Source of the DNA: Amphimedon queenslandica
Lineage: Eukaryota; Porifera; Demospongiae; Haplosclerida; Niphatidae
Direction of reading: 5' to 3'
NCBI RefSeq assembly: GCF_000090795.2
Contig: NW_003546460.1
Coordinates: forward strand, 1 to 64,000
Length of the DNA: 64,000 bases
Numbering within the stretch: the first letter of the stretch is position 1; each line of letters opens with the position of its first letter. The notes beneath the pieces were generated by a model. It worked only from the letters and a program-made list of their open reading frames with translations, did not search any database and was not told the origin of the DNA. Positions 9,818-23,687 of this stretch are shown piece by piece. The position numbers and the translations under genes are program-made.

Positions 9818-12370
9818 TTATATTCTTTTACCAGCTCGTTAATGAGGTTGGTATTTGCTATTGTGAGATCATTAAAGTTAATTTTTAATTCTTTTATTTC
9901 TTCACATTTAGTCTCCAGCTCCTGCATTAAAAGTAACAATTATTAATAATTAAGTTCTCATCACCTTTTCTTTGGTTTTCAATTCTTGTCTCAGTGATTT
10001 GATTTCGCTCAATCTTTGATCATTCGTCTCTTTCAATTCTTCACGTGCTTTTGTAACTAGTTCGTCTTTTTCCTTTTCTCTTTTGATCCTCTCCTCTTCA
10101 CGCAGTGTTCCTAATCTATCCCTCAGCTCAATGTTGCACTCGTCACGAACTCTTGCTTCTCTCTCTTTAATGGCTGCATCTTTCTCTTCAGTGAGGACTA
10201 CAATCCTACAAGAAAGGGGGAGAGAGAGAGAGGAGGAAGTGCTGGAATAAAACAATCACTAATCAACTTACTGGAGCTGCTGTGCTTCATTCTTTGATAA
10301 ATTAGTTCTAGTAACTTCCAACAAACAATCAATCAAAGCATCAATACCTAAAAACAAACAAACAATAACAACAACAACAATAATAACAACAACAACAAAG
10401 TCGTACTTTTATCACTAATAGGTTTATCAGGTAACAAGCTCTTCATTCCTGTCTTCAATGCATTATTAATGTGCTCAATGTTGGTCTGCAGTGATTGGAC
10501 GTTACTGCAGAGGTTAGTGAGGCATTGGACTATAAGGGACACGCCCTCATCCGATACATGAATATCATTAACTGAGCTCTGTATTGTAGAGACGACTGAT
10601 GGGAGGGGAGAAAGAGGCTGAGAAGAATAATAAAAATAATAATAATTATTATTATTAATTACTTGAATGTTTGATAGACATCTTGAAACAGATTTCACGT
10701 CGTTTTGTAGACTTGCAAGTCTCTCGCATGCCTAGTATACTCTTAGTAAAACTCAGTAATCTTTCAGTATACCTCTTGGTGTCTTTCTTCAAGCTGTTCA
10801 TGGTTCTTCTTCAGTTGAACTTGTTCTTTGATTATAGAGTCAACGTTTGATACTATCACGTCCGGAGAGAGTGAGAGTTTAGATGATGATTCTAAACAGA
10901 CCAGCCCTCGTAACTGATGACATAACTGCTCCAACTAGGAGAGGAAAGAAAGAAGATAAAAGTAATTTTATTTAATTTTTATTTACTTGTTCTTTTGTTT
11001 TGTCAAGTTCGTTGTTTATCCTGTTGTTTGTTGTTTTTGTTGTTTGAAGTTGATCCTGTGTATTGGACAACTGGAGCTTGATCTATTTTTAGTAACGAAT
11101 TAAGATGATGCAATAATGACATCATTACTTGGCTTGATTTCCCTTTCAGTTGTTGTATCTCATCTCGTAACAGCTTCTCAGTTTCAATGCTTTGAGAATA
11201 TTTCAATTGAGTGGACTCCACCCTCTAGTTATTAACAGTTATTAATAGTTATTAATAGTTATTAACCTGGGTTAAATCTTGATTGGCTGTCTTTAATCTT
11301 TTAACCTAAGAAATATAACATAGGAGATATCATAAATATATTCCATATATATTACTTTATCATTAAGTGAGGTGATGGTTGATTGCTTCTCTTTGCTGAA
11401 TTCATTGGCTGAGCTGATGTGATCATCGCACTGTCTCTTTTCTCTTTTTAAAGTCCTCAGTTCGTCCGATTGTGTCGCTAGGAGAGAGTTCTTGTGTGAT
11501 AGTTGAGTCTGAAGAGCAGCTGCCTGCTGTCTTGATCTACTTAACTTATCATTTAATTCACTGACCTATTAATAATGATAATGATAATAATAATAATAAT
11601 GATAATAATAATAATAATTAATTAATTAATTACGGTAGTTTGTAATGCATCAATTTCCCCATCTCTCTCTTGTATTAATATTTTAATACTTTTCAGTTCT
11701 TCCATCACTGGATTTAGTCTGCAAAATATCATTAATATTCATTGCTATTTTATTAATTATTAATATTAATTACTTAATGCATTTCTCCATGTTGGATTTG
11801 TGCAGTTTAGCAATTTCTTCTCTCAAAGTTGAAATTATTTTATCTTTTCGTTCGCTTTCCTTTTCAAAAACTGAGAGCCTTGAGACTTCATCGTTTAAAG
11901 ACTGAATACTGTAATCCTGAGAGAGAGAGAGGGGGGGAGAGAGAAAGAGAGAGAGAGAGCCGCTAATTATCACCATTCAAGATTCACATTAGCATTAGTT
12001 AACAGATAAATAAAGTGTGTAAAACCATAAATATTCCTACTCTAGTATATTGTATAATAATCATAATGCTAATAATAAATATTAATTATATTTATTATAT
12101 AATTACTTTATCCACTAAAGACTCTTGCAGTTGTTGGAGTGATTGGTGCAGTCTTGAGAGCGACAGCTCCTGTCTCATACAGCAACTAACAGAAGCAGCA
12201 GCAGTTGACTCATCACCTGCAGAAATACCAGTAACACAATAAATATTTTATAATAATGAGACTTTAATGAATTCTGAGCCATTCTCTGTGCCTCTATTGT
12301 GCATTATATAGAGATACTGACCTCCTACTGGTTGGAGGACTTTAGGAGCACTGGTAGGTCTTGCTGTCAT
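7336..12370 (-). CDS. Large coiled-coil protein, about 26 exons, family not recognised
   Basis: Starts at 12370 (MTARPTSAPKVLQPVGG) and ends at 7336 (ENESFASKMKILRGK, stop), roughly 1,050 residues. Exons with consistent phase include 12322-12370, 12107-12216, 11774-11916, 11634-11718, 11356-11565, 11267-11305, 11129-11224, 10987-11082, 10773-10934, 10663-10731, 10407-10617, 10272-10347, 9965-10205, 9832-9921, 9628-9747, 9417-9552, 8986-9049, 8828-8934, 8451-8783, about 8190-8400, about 8010-8148, 7847-7974, 7705-7794, 7584-7661, 7459-7530 and 7336-7404. Most exons are heptad-rich (EREARVRDECNIELRDRLG). Near the C-terminus is a non-coiled patch (LHIPNMPDFKPLGGVNKVAR). The junction near 8150-8200 is uncertain. 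A centrosome/cilium or cytoskeletal role would be usual for such proteins, but that is a guess. Confidence 0.8.
9751..9814. repeat. (TAA)n microsatellite next to a splice acceptor
   Basis: About 21 units. On the coding (minus) strand it reads (TTA)n and runs directly into the CAG acceptor of the exon ending at 9747, so it occupies the polypyrimidine-tract position. Confidence 0.9.
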
Positions 12371-14133
<1,763 letters not shown>

Positions 14134-14179
14134 ACTGCATCTATATATACAATTTTTAATAATCTATATGTGTGTAAAT

Positions 14180-15300
14180 GTATTGTATGAAATGGAGGAT
14201 TCTCTCCTTTTCATTTTTGACAAAATTTGGCCCGTGACCATTTAAAAATTTGTAAAAAATTCAATTTTGATCAAAATCAGCTCAAACTTTCTACACAACA
14301 TAAGTACATGTATATGCATCAGAAAATGTAATAAAATTGAGGAATTTCCTACTTGTCAATTTTGTTAAAATTTCACAAAAATCCCTGTATTATAGTACAG
14401 GGACTTTTGTCTGATTTTGGAGCAACTTTAAAAAATCATAAAAAATCCAAACTTGATCGAAATCAGCTCAAACTTTCTACACAACATAAGAACATGTATG
14501 TGCATCAGAAAATGTAATAAAATTGAGGAAATCTCTACTTGTCAATTTTGGTAAAATTTCACAAAAATCCCTGTACTATAGTACAGGGACTTTTGTTCAA
14601 TTTCGGAGCAAATTAAAAAAATCATAAAAAATCCAAACTTGATCGGAATCAGCTCAAACTTTCTACACAACATAAGTACATGTATATGCATCAGAAAATG
14701 TAATAAAATTGAGGAAATCTCTACTTGTCAATTTTGGTGAAATTTCACAAAAATCCCTGTACTATAGTACAGGGACTTTTGTTCAATTTCGGAGCAAATT
14801 TAAAAAATCATAAAAAATCCAAACTTGATCGGAATCAGCTCAAATTTTCTACACAACATAAGTACATGTATATGCATCAGAAAATGTAATAAAATTGGGG
14901 AATTTTCTACTTGTCAATTTTGGTGAAATTTGACAAAAATCCCTGTACTATAGTACAGAGACTTTTGTCCAATTTTGGAGCAAATTAAAAAAATCATAAA
15001 AAATCCAAACTTGATCGGAATCAGTTCAAACTTTCTACGCAACATAAGTACATGTAGATGCATTAGAAAATATAATAAAAATGGAAAATTCTCTCTTTTT
15101 CATTTTTGACAAAATTGGCCCGAGACCATGTACTATAGTACAGGGACTTTTAACCAATTTTCGAGAAACTTCAAAAATTTGCAAAAAAAAATTTTTAATT
15201 TTGATCTGAATCAGCTCAAACTTGCTATGCAATATAAGTACATGTATATGCATCAGAAAATGCAATAAAAATTCTCTGGCCATTTTCGATAAAATACCAT
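14180..15300. repeat. Tandem array of about six 186-bp units
   Basis: The marker CATCAGAAAATG recurs at about 14317, 14503, 14689, 14875, 15061 (CATTAGAAAATA) and 15251, a period of 186 bp (last step about 190). Each complete unit has CTTTCTACACAACATAAG, a poly-A-rich spacer and, in most, the perfect palindrome CCCTGTACTATAGTACAGGG. The array fills the gap between GFUS and pyrophosphatase. No ORF of note. Confidence 0.95.
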
Positions 15301-15420
15301 CGTCTTTTCTGTTTGGCCAATAAATTTCTAAAACATCTTTTAAAATTAATTTTGTGGGTGTGGCTACAGTACCAACAGCACCCACGTGTTAGCCCTAAAG
15401 CCCTTGCTCGTGTTGTTTTT

Positions 15421-16997
15421 ATGAATTTTTGTCTATCGAGAATTTTATCACCTTTTAAAAGAGGCTCTTCTTCAAAACTACTGATATCAGCAGCTGTAAG
15501 ACCAATGGCAACTTTTACAACTGAAGAAAGAGGAAAGGGAAGACCGTATTCTCTTGAATCTAGGATATTCTTCAGTAAATTGTTGTTTTGCTTTTTTTGT
15601 TATTGTTTGTTTTTAATTAGAGAGAGGTGATACTTATGTATCTCCGTTTCACGATATCCCACTCTACGCCTCCAGTGATAACAGTGTACTCAACATGATT
15701 GTTGAGATACCCAGGTGGACCAATGCAAAAATGGAGGTAGATTACTCGCATAATTTTAATGGGCATTCGTGTTCAATTTTATTAGATGATCACCCAAATT
15801 TTTGTCTAATAATTGAGTAAAATTTTAATGGGCAGCTTGTGTAAATTTTAATTAGTAATGTCGTGTTTTTTAGATATCAACATCAGAGCCGTTAAATCCG
15901 ATCAAGCAGGACGTTAAAAAAGGAAAATTACGTTTCGTTGATAACTGCTTCCCGTACCACGGATACATATGGAACTATGGGGCCTTTCCACAAGTAATGG
16001 AGAGAGAGGAGGGGGGGGGAGAAATCAAGATTTGTTTTTCTTCCCACCCTCTAGACGTGGGAATATCCAGGCCATGTTGATCCAAACACTGGTTGTAAAG
16101 GTGATAACGATCCTCTGGATGTGTGTGAGATTGGTAGTCGAGTTGCTAAAAGAGGAGAAGTAGTACAAGTAAAGGTTTTAGGGACTATTGCGCTAATTGA
16201 TGAAGGTATGCTGTTATTATTGTTTGTATTTATTTGTTTTGTTGTTTTTAGGCGAAACTGATTGGAAGATTATTGCAATTGATGTGAACGACAAGATGGC
16301 TGCCTCTCTTAATGGTATGTCTTTATTATTATTATTATCATTATTATTATTATTAATTAGATATTGGAGATGTAGAGACTCACATGCCTGGACTATTGCA
16401 GGTTGAGTAATATTTAAAATTATTCCCTCACTCTCTCCCTCTCCCTCCCCCTCATAGCACACTGTGAATTGGTTCAAAATATACAAAATGCCGACTGGAA
16501 AACCTCCGAATCAATTCGCATTTAATGCCCAACCAAAAGATAAAGTAATATATAATAATAATAATTGCAATGACATTAATACCAATTGTTATTGTTGTTA
16601 TTGTTGTTGCTTTTACAGGCATTTGCTCATAATGTTATCAGTACTACAAACCAGCAATGGAGGTCTGCTATTGATGGAAACACTGATAAAGGATCTCTGT
16701 GTTTGTAAGTAACTCCATTGTTAGTATAGCCTCTCTTAATGGACACTGATAATGGCTATTTTTAATCTGTAAACTATACAATTTTAGGAGTAATATAACT
16801 CTATCCAGTAGTGATACTATCAGTAACGAAGCAGCTGCTGGTATTGTGAATGGCATCCCTGTAGAGAGCACTCATTCTCAAGACAGACCTGATACTGGTT
16901 AGAAATGGAGGGAAAAGAGAGAGAGAAGGCACCTGTCTAAATATTTTGAACTAACTCTCTTCTTCTAGTTGATCTTCAACACTATGTTAAAATTTGA
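15421..16997 (+). CDS. PPA1: Inorganic pyrophosphatase (family I, eukaryotic)
   Basis: Ten exons: 15421-15574, 15621-15736, 15874-15993, 16055-16205, 16252-16314, 16361-16401, 16458-16544, 16619-16704, 16788-16897 and 16969-16997; 318 residues. It hydrolyses pyrophosphate to phosphate, driving biosynthesis. Landmarks: [41 protein letters not shown] and the metal-binding signature [13 protein letters not shown], then [13 protein letters not shown]. From the ATG at 15421 there is a basic, Ser-rich leader ([19 protein letters not shown]) before a second in-frame Met ([10 protein letters not shown], at 15508), where the cytosolic enzyme normally starts. One gene could thus give mitochondrial and cytosolic forms. 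A further open stretch lies upstream of 15421 in the same frame. Confidence 0.95.
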
Positions 16998-17366
16998 TGA
17001 GAATTCTCTCAAGAACATGGTGGCGGCATTGTGTGACTATTCATAATTTTTCTAATTATTATTAAATTGTTTGTTTTATTGAAGAACTTGTACACTACAG
17101 ACAGCTCCTAAACCAGCTGTTTATAGCAGACAGGCATTAAAAATAGTTTTCTATTAACATGGATTACATTGGAGCTGTGAAATGGGTGTACTCACTCCTG
17201 ATTGGTTGCTAGTCAACACGACATGAATATTGATCATAAGCCACACAAGAGATGGATGAATTACCTTGTCGAGAGGCACAAGTGATGCGCATGACTACCT
17301 GTACAGATATTCATATTCTTAGCTCTGCGTTTCTTGTTTCAGAAAGAAGGAAGAAGAAGAATAGAG
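16998..17366. promoter_or_regulatory. Intergenic region upstream of SRCR-A
   Basis: About 370 bp between the pyrophosphatase stop and the SRCR-A start. TTTCAG at about 17336-17341 could be a 5' UTR intron acceptor. The GACCACCCA element found before three of the sister genes is not present here. Confidence 0.4.
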
Positions 17367-20300
17367 ATGTCTCCTTTGGCTTGTACGCTCCTCTTGCTGT
17401 TAGCCGGAGCTGCTTTTGTAGCTGGACAATATAACGAAGGAGTCCAGTTTGGTAAGAAGAGTAAAACTGACATTATAAAGCACCGTCTTCCTTTCTGTAG
17501 AGCAAAACACTTGCACGACTTATGGTGCTCTGAGACTCGTCTGGGGTAGGGGGAACTATGAGGGCCAGGTACAGATTTGCATCAATGGAACTTGGGGCTG
17601 GGTATGTCATAACTCGTACCGGGCTGAAGATGCTCAAGTTGTATGCAGGCAACTGGGCTTCAGTGCTACAGGTAGGCCTATCATTTATTGTTGCTGTTTT
17701 TGAAAAATATCATTATGTATAGGTGCTACCTACAGGACATACGGTTATTATGGCTGGCCTAACAGCAGCATACCAATATGGCTGGATGGTATGGACTGTG
17801 TTGGAACAGAAACCACTCTTCTATCATGTCCTCTATCAAGAGCAATTGGATCAGTTAGATGCAGTTACAATGCAATAGCTGGAGTTGTGTGTCCAAGTAT
17901 GCGATTGGATATACCTTTATCACTGACTACATTTTACACCTCTCTCTCTTATCAAATAGGTGGTGGTCCTTCTTGTACCAATAATGACATTCGTATAGTT
18001 GATAAAACTACATGGACTCCATTTAACAACAGGGGAAGAGTAGAAATATGCAGTTCAAATTCATGGCAGACTATATGTGATAATGGATGGGGATCAAGTG
18101 ATGCAAAGGTTGCTTGTTATCAGCTTGGATTCTCCAAAAACTGTAAGCCATTATCATCATCATCATCATCATTATAATAATAATAATAATTATTATTATT
18201 ATTATTTTATAGATGCTTATGCTTACGCTAATGCCAGGTATGGTCAGGGTTACGGCTCAATCCTCTGGCGGTATGTAGCATGCTCCTCATCAGAGAGTAC
18301 ACTATTCCAGTGTAGCAAATTAAATGGTGGTTATGGTTGCACCCATGCTGATGATGCTTCAATCCAGTGCTCAGGTATACTCTATGCTGATTTGTGTTGT
18401 TTGTATAGAGCAATTAATGTTTGATATATGCATGTACTGGTTGTAGTGAATTTAGGAAGAGTTTTGATGACTATAGGGGCTTGGCTATACTATTTTCAGT
18501 AGCTTTCAGTCAATGGTTTATGTGTCATGTTTATTTAAGATTTTAAAGCTTCTATATTTCTAATATTAAGAATACTCTGTGGTGTATGATTATACTAATA
18601 AATAAAAATGTTAAAAATTAATGCATCATTTACAGGTCGTGTTACTGGTAGCTGCACTAATGGTGCGGTGAGGCTATGGCGGTATAAAGACATTGGTCCA
18701 GCCCATGATGGAGTGGCCTTATACTGCAAGAGCAACCAATGGGTCCCATTTTGTGATGATACCAACACCTTTTGTGATACTGGTAGAGTCATATGCCAAA
18801 AACTTGGCTATGTTGGATTATTAAGTAAGCATATCTGAGCATAGATAGAGTGACTTTTACTTGATGCATGCATTTAGATACAAGACAGGAGTATCACTAT
18901 GGCTATTATGATGGGACTGTTGATCATTATGCTTTTAGCTGCAGCTCCACAGCAACTGACCTCACTCAATGTACATACTATTATCACTCAAACTGCTATC
19001 ATAGAGGTGACCAGTTTGGAACTGTCTGCTATTCACCAATAATAGGTAGTGGTAACAATGATTATTATTAATATTATCATTATTATTGCTAGGTAATGAG
19101 TGCACTGATGGGTCAGTGAGGCTAGTCAATGGTCCAGATAATTCTGAGGGTCGTGTTAACTATTGCTATGAAGGATTCTGGTACCCAGTTTGCGGACTAA
19201 ACTCATACACTGCAACACTGATGTGCAAGGCAATGGGATTCAATGCATCATGTGAGCTTAAATTAGTAATGATTTGTAAATGTATTTATTTGTTATGGTT
19301 ATATTTTAGCTGCCAGTACTGTTGGTGATTCCAGATATGGCAGCACTGGTATCATATCCAGTTTATATGCAGTCAATTGTAATTCATCTCACACAAACTT
19401 ATCACAGTGTCCATTTGGGAGGAAAACAGCAAGCCTGACTAGCTGTAGGATTAATGTTGCCAAGTGTAGTACAGAATGGGGACTACGCTGTCACAGTAAG
19501 TAGAATGCATATACATTAACAGAGAAAAGAAACATGCAACTTTATTGCTTAACATTTCAAGTAACAAATTGCATGTAGATCAAACTATTAATAAAGTTGC
19601 TATTGGTTGTTAGGTATTAGTCTCTTTCATTAATAGATACTGTTGGTTGTACTAATGGACAAACAAGACTGGTTAATGGGCCAATAGATCAAGCTGGTAC
19701 TCTAGAAATATGCCTCGATAATGTCTGGGGTAGTGCTTGTGGTACCTTTCCTGTACAGAGTGCTTATGTAGCCTGCAAGGAATTAGGATACACAGGACCC
19801 AGTAATTATATTATAATAATTATTATATATTAAATGTTGATATATTGCAGATCCTACTATAAAGGGTAATTCATTCTATGGCGAGAGCTCAGGCCCAATG
19901 TTGTACAATAATATTATATGCCATGGCTGGGAAGACAATGTAGCTGAGTGTTCTTATCAAACATTTCCACAGTTGAGTTGCAGTCCTCAATATGCTATTG
20001 GTTTAATATGCAAAGATGGTAAGAGAGAGTGTACAAAAATGCACTTTGTTTAATTTTTAAATAGACTGCAATAATGGTGATGTTCGTCTCACTGGTGGAT
20101 TTTTTGATAATGAGGGAACAGTTGAAGTTTGTGGCAACAGACAGTGGAGCTATGTATCTGATGCTAACTTCACTGCTAATAATGCTAGAGTGATATGCAG
20201 ACAATTAGGGTATCCTAATGGAGCCTGTAAGTTACCAATCCAACTGAGATTCATAACTTTTATTATATTTTAGTGGCTACTCCATTGCTTGGCTCTCATT

Positions 20301-23300
20301 TTGGTAAAGGACGGCGTGCAGTGAGATACATTAATGCTAACTGTACTGGAACTGAAAAAAGATTTCTCAATTGTCCTATAACAGTTTACTCCCAGACTCA
20401 AGCAGAAGCAGCTCTAGCAGTTAATGAAGTGGCCAGTGTAGACTGTGTATATGATGTACCTACTGACCCACCTTGCATTGCTAGGCCTTCCCTCTATGAT
20501 TCTGCTGGTTCAGAGTGCACAAGTGGAGCTGTAAGACTACAAGGTGGTAGCAGCAGTGGTGAGGGTAGAGTAGAGTATTGTTACAATGGGTACTGGTCAC
20601 CATTCTGTAAAATGGACCCTAAGGCAGCAATGGTGGCTTGCAGGCAGTTGGGATTCACACAATATTCATGTAAGTATTATGTACTTTTAAAATAATAATT
20701 AATATTATTTAGGGGGTAGTATTGTTGAAGGTGGAGAGTTTGGTACAAGCAGGAACTACAGTATTTTTGATAATATAACTTGTGTTGGGTCAGAGTCTTC
20801 ACTATCTCAATGTACTCCAGCTGAAAACACCGAGTGTACTCCTTTCTGTCGGTATAATCTTGGACTAAGGTGCTTCAATCCTGGCTCCTGTACTAATGGA
20901 GCACTGAGACTAGCTGATGGTGTCATTGATAATGAGGGAAGAGTAGAAGTGTGTGTTAATGGAGTATGGGGATCTGTCTGTGATCAAGGATTTGATGTAA
21001 CTGATGCTCATGTTGTATGCCAACAACTGGGCCACCCTGAACTAGGTAATGATAAAATAATAATAGCAGCTTTCTTATTCATATTTGTTTTATTTTTCAG
21101 AGCCTTTTGTTCTCAACAATTCTACTTTTGGTCCTGGTCAGTATCCTATAGTCTACAGCAACTTTGCTTGTGGTGGATATGAGAATTCACTTAGTGATTG
21201 TACAAAGCAGACCTACCCTAACACAGCTTGCTCTCAGAGCAATGTTGCTGGAGTCCTGTGTGGCTATGGTAAGCTTGAGTATAACACTGGCTCATAGTAA
21301 CTGTATCATTCTCTCTCATTTATAGACTGTACTGATGGTGATGTAAGACTGGTAGGTAGTCAGTATGGATATGAAGGAACTGTTGAAGTCTGCTTTGATC
21401 GTTTGTGGGGTCTTGTAGCTGATTCTGGCTGGACTCAAACTGATGCTGAAGTAACTTGCAGGCAACTAGGCTATACTACACAAGGTATGAGATATTGAAC
21501 TATTATATATACTTTATTAATGTTGTCTGTATAGGTACTATTGTTCAAAGAGGATCTCTGTATGGTAAACCAGCAAAGACCATTCATATTACCAGTCTGG
21601 GCTGCTCTGGAACTGAGAGCTCTGTTGCTGATTGTACTGTTAGCACAATATCACTAGCTCAAGGGAAAGCACTGCTAGCCACTAGTGATGTAGCTGGAGT
21701 CAAGTGCTATACTCCTGATCAGTGTGTCCCTCCTCCTGCTGGTGGTGGTAGCTCTTGTACTAATGGAGAGTTGAGATTGACTGGTGGAAAGCAGTCTGGC
21801 ATACCCGAGGGTAATGTAGAGTATTGCTATCAAGGAACATGGTCACCATTCTGTTCACTGGGACCAGTAGAGGCCACCATTATATGTAAACAGCTTGGAT
21901 ATACTGCTTCTACCTGTAAGAGTTTTATATAAAGAGTATAAAATATAACGTTTATATTTATTTTGTAGTGACTGCTATTTTTGACGATGGAAGATTTGGT
22001 CAGATATCCAACACCAGCTATTTCCAGAATATAAGTTGTCCAGATCGTTTTGCTACTGACCTGAGCACTTGTGTTGTTGCTGATGCTTGCATTACTAGCT
22101 GTCCTAATGCTCTTGGCTTGAGATGCTACGGTAAATGAAATAAAATATTATATAGTCAAGGTATAATAATTATTATTTATAATAGAGCCAAGTTCCTGTA
22201 GTGATGGTGATGTACGACTGGTCAATGGTTCCTATAAAACTGATGGTAGGCTTGAGGTATGCAGTGATGGTAACTGGGGCAGTGTCTGTTCAACTGGCTT
22301 TGATCCAACTGATGCTTATGTTGTATGCAATGAACTAGGACTTGGAGATGCAGGTACTATAATATACAACTATTACTATTACTATTACTATTGCTTGTTA
22401 TGTTCCTTCATAGAACCAACTGTGTACAATACTTCTGCAATGTATGGAGATGGAGATGGTGCTATCATATTCTCTGATTTTGGTTGTGAAGGTTATGAGA
22501 CTAATGTATTTGACTGCAGCAGATCCAGTTATGGATACTTTACTTGTTCACGTGATAATGTCGTTGGTGTTAAGTGCAAAGACTGTAAGTCAATTTAGTT
22601 TTGTTTTAATATTATTATTGTAATAAACTTTGTTCATTTAGCTTGTAACAATGCTGATGTGCGTGTTGTTAATGGAGACAGTCTAGCAACTACAGAAGGT
22701 ATCATTGAGGTATGTCATCAAGAGACTTGGGGAATGGTATCTGATGAAGGATGGAGTACTGAAGAGGCTCAAGTTGCCTGTGCTCAGTTGGGCTACACTA
22801 CAAGTATTGAACCAGTTTTATGTACATTAATGATTAGCTTATATAGGAGCTGCTGCTGCTTCTGGTTCTTCTTACACGAGACCTAATGCTCCATTCCAAT
22901 TGAGCTCTGTTGATTGCATGGGAAGCGAGACCGGACTAACTAACTGTTCATTGACTTACATTGTGGATACTGCTATTGCTGATCCTAATGCCCCCACTTA
23001 TAATCCAGCAGCAGTTAAGTGTGTTCCTGATGAAGTTACTAATGATCCAAATGATCCATTGTCTGTTGTTTCTAATAATCCAGTGACGGTTTCAATGGCT
23101 GTCATTATTGTTATAATGCTCATATCTGTAGTAATAACAATCAGGTAAACATTGATTTTATACCGCTATATTATTTATTCGTATATTTATTGTTTTTATT
23201 TCTAGTGTTGCCGTATATGTATGTGTAAAACGTAAGAAAGGTGATCTCTCAGTTAAGATGATGTATGCTGATGAACCAGCTCCTTTAACTATGTCTGGTC

Positions 23301-23416
23301 TAGAGAGGGCCGGTGTCAATAACCCACTTGCTGGTATTTATGATGAAGTCACAAATGCGGAGAAACCAGAGAATCCTCTTTATGGAGATAAAGTGGCTCT
23401 AGTGAATAACATGTAA
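17367..23416 (+). CDS. SRCR-A: 12-SRCR-domain transmembrane receptor
   Basis: Signal exon from 17367 (MSPLACTLLLLLAGAAFVAGQ). Domain halves lie on phase-1 exons: D1 17501/17722, D2 17960/18213, D3 18636/18878, D4 19092/19308, D5 19636/19851, D6 20064/20274, D7 within 20274-20669 and 20714, D8 within 20714-21043 and 21101, D9 21326/21535, D10 within 21535-21913 and 21969, D11 22184/22412, D12 22642/22846 (exon starts). The transmembrane helix (VSMAVIIVIMLISVVITI) is split by the last intron before VCVKRKKG. The tail ends GVNNPLAG...ENPLYGDKVALVNNM, with an NPxY motif. Motifs such as [21 protein letters not shown] and VVCQQLGH fix the family. SRCR domains bind ligands at the cell surface; in sponges such proteins are linked to aggregation and recognition. 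Ligand unknown. First of five tandem paralogues. Confidence 0.94.
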
Positions 23417-23687
23417 CTGAAAGGACTTCGGCTGCTTATTAATACAATGCACAAACTTGCACTGCACATTTTATAGCTGACACATTATTAATACTATTAT
23501 AAATACCATTAGACTATCTATAGCATTTATCCACTCATCGTGTGCCTACAGCATGATGTTGCTATATTGTTCTTTGTTTTTTATTATTTATTTTTAAGCT
23601 TATTTATAGTAGTGCAACCAACTCTATTGCATAATATGCATGAATTACAGTCTGTCATATGAGAATAATGAATTTAACTTTCATATT

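Noticed and set aside
9706-9888. Open frame rich in isoleucine
   Set aside because: It is a translation of the (TAA)n microsatellite.
14180-15300. Regularly spaced repeats as a CRISPR array
   Set aside because: Units are 186 bp with no unique spacers, and the host is clearly eukaryotic.
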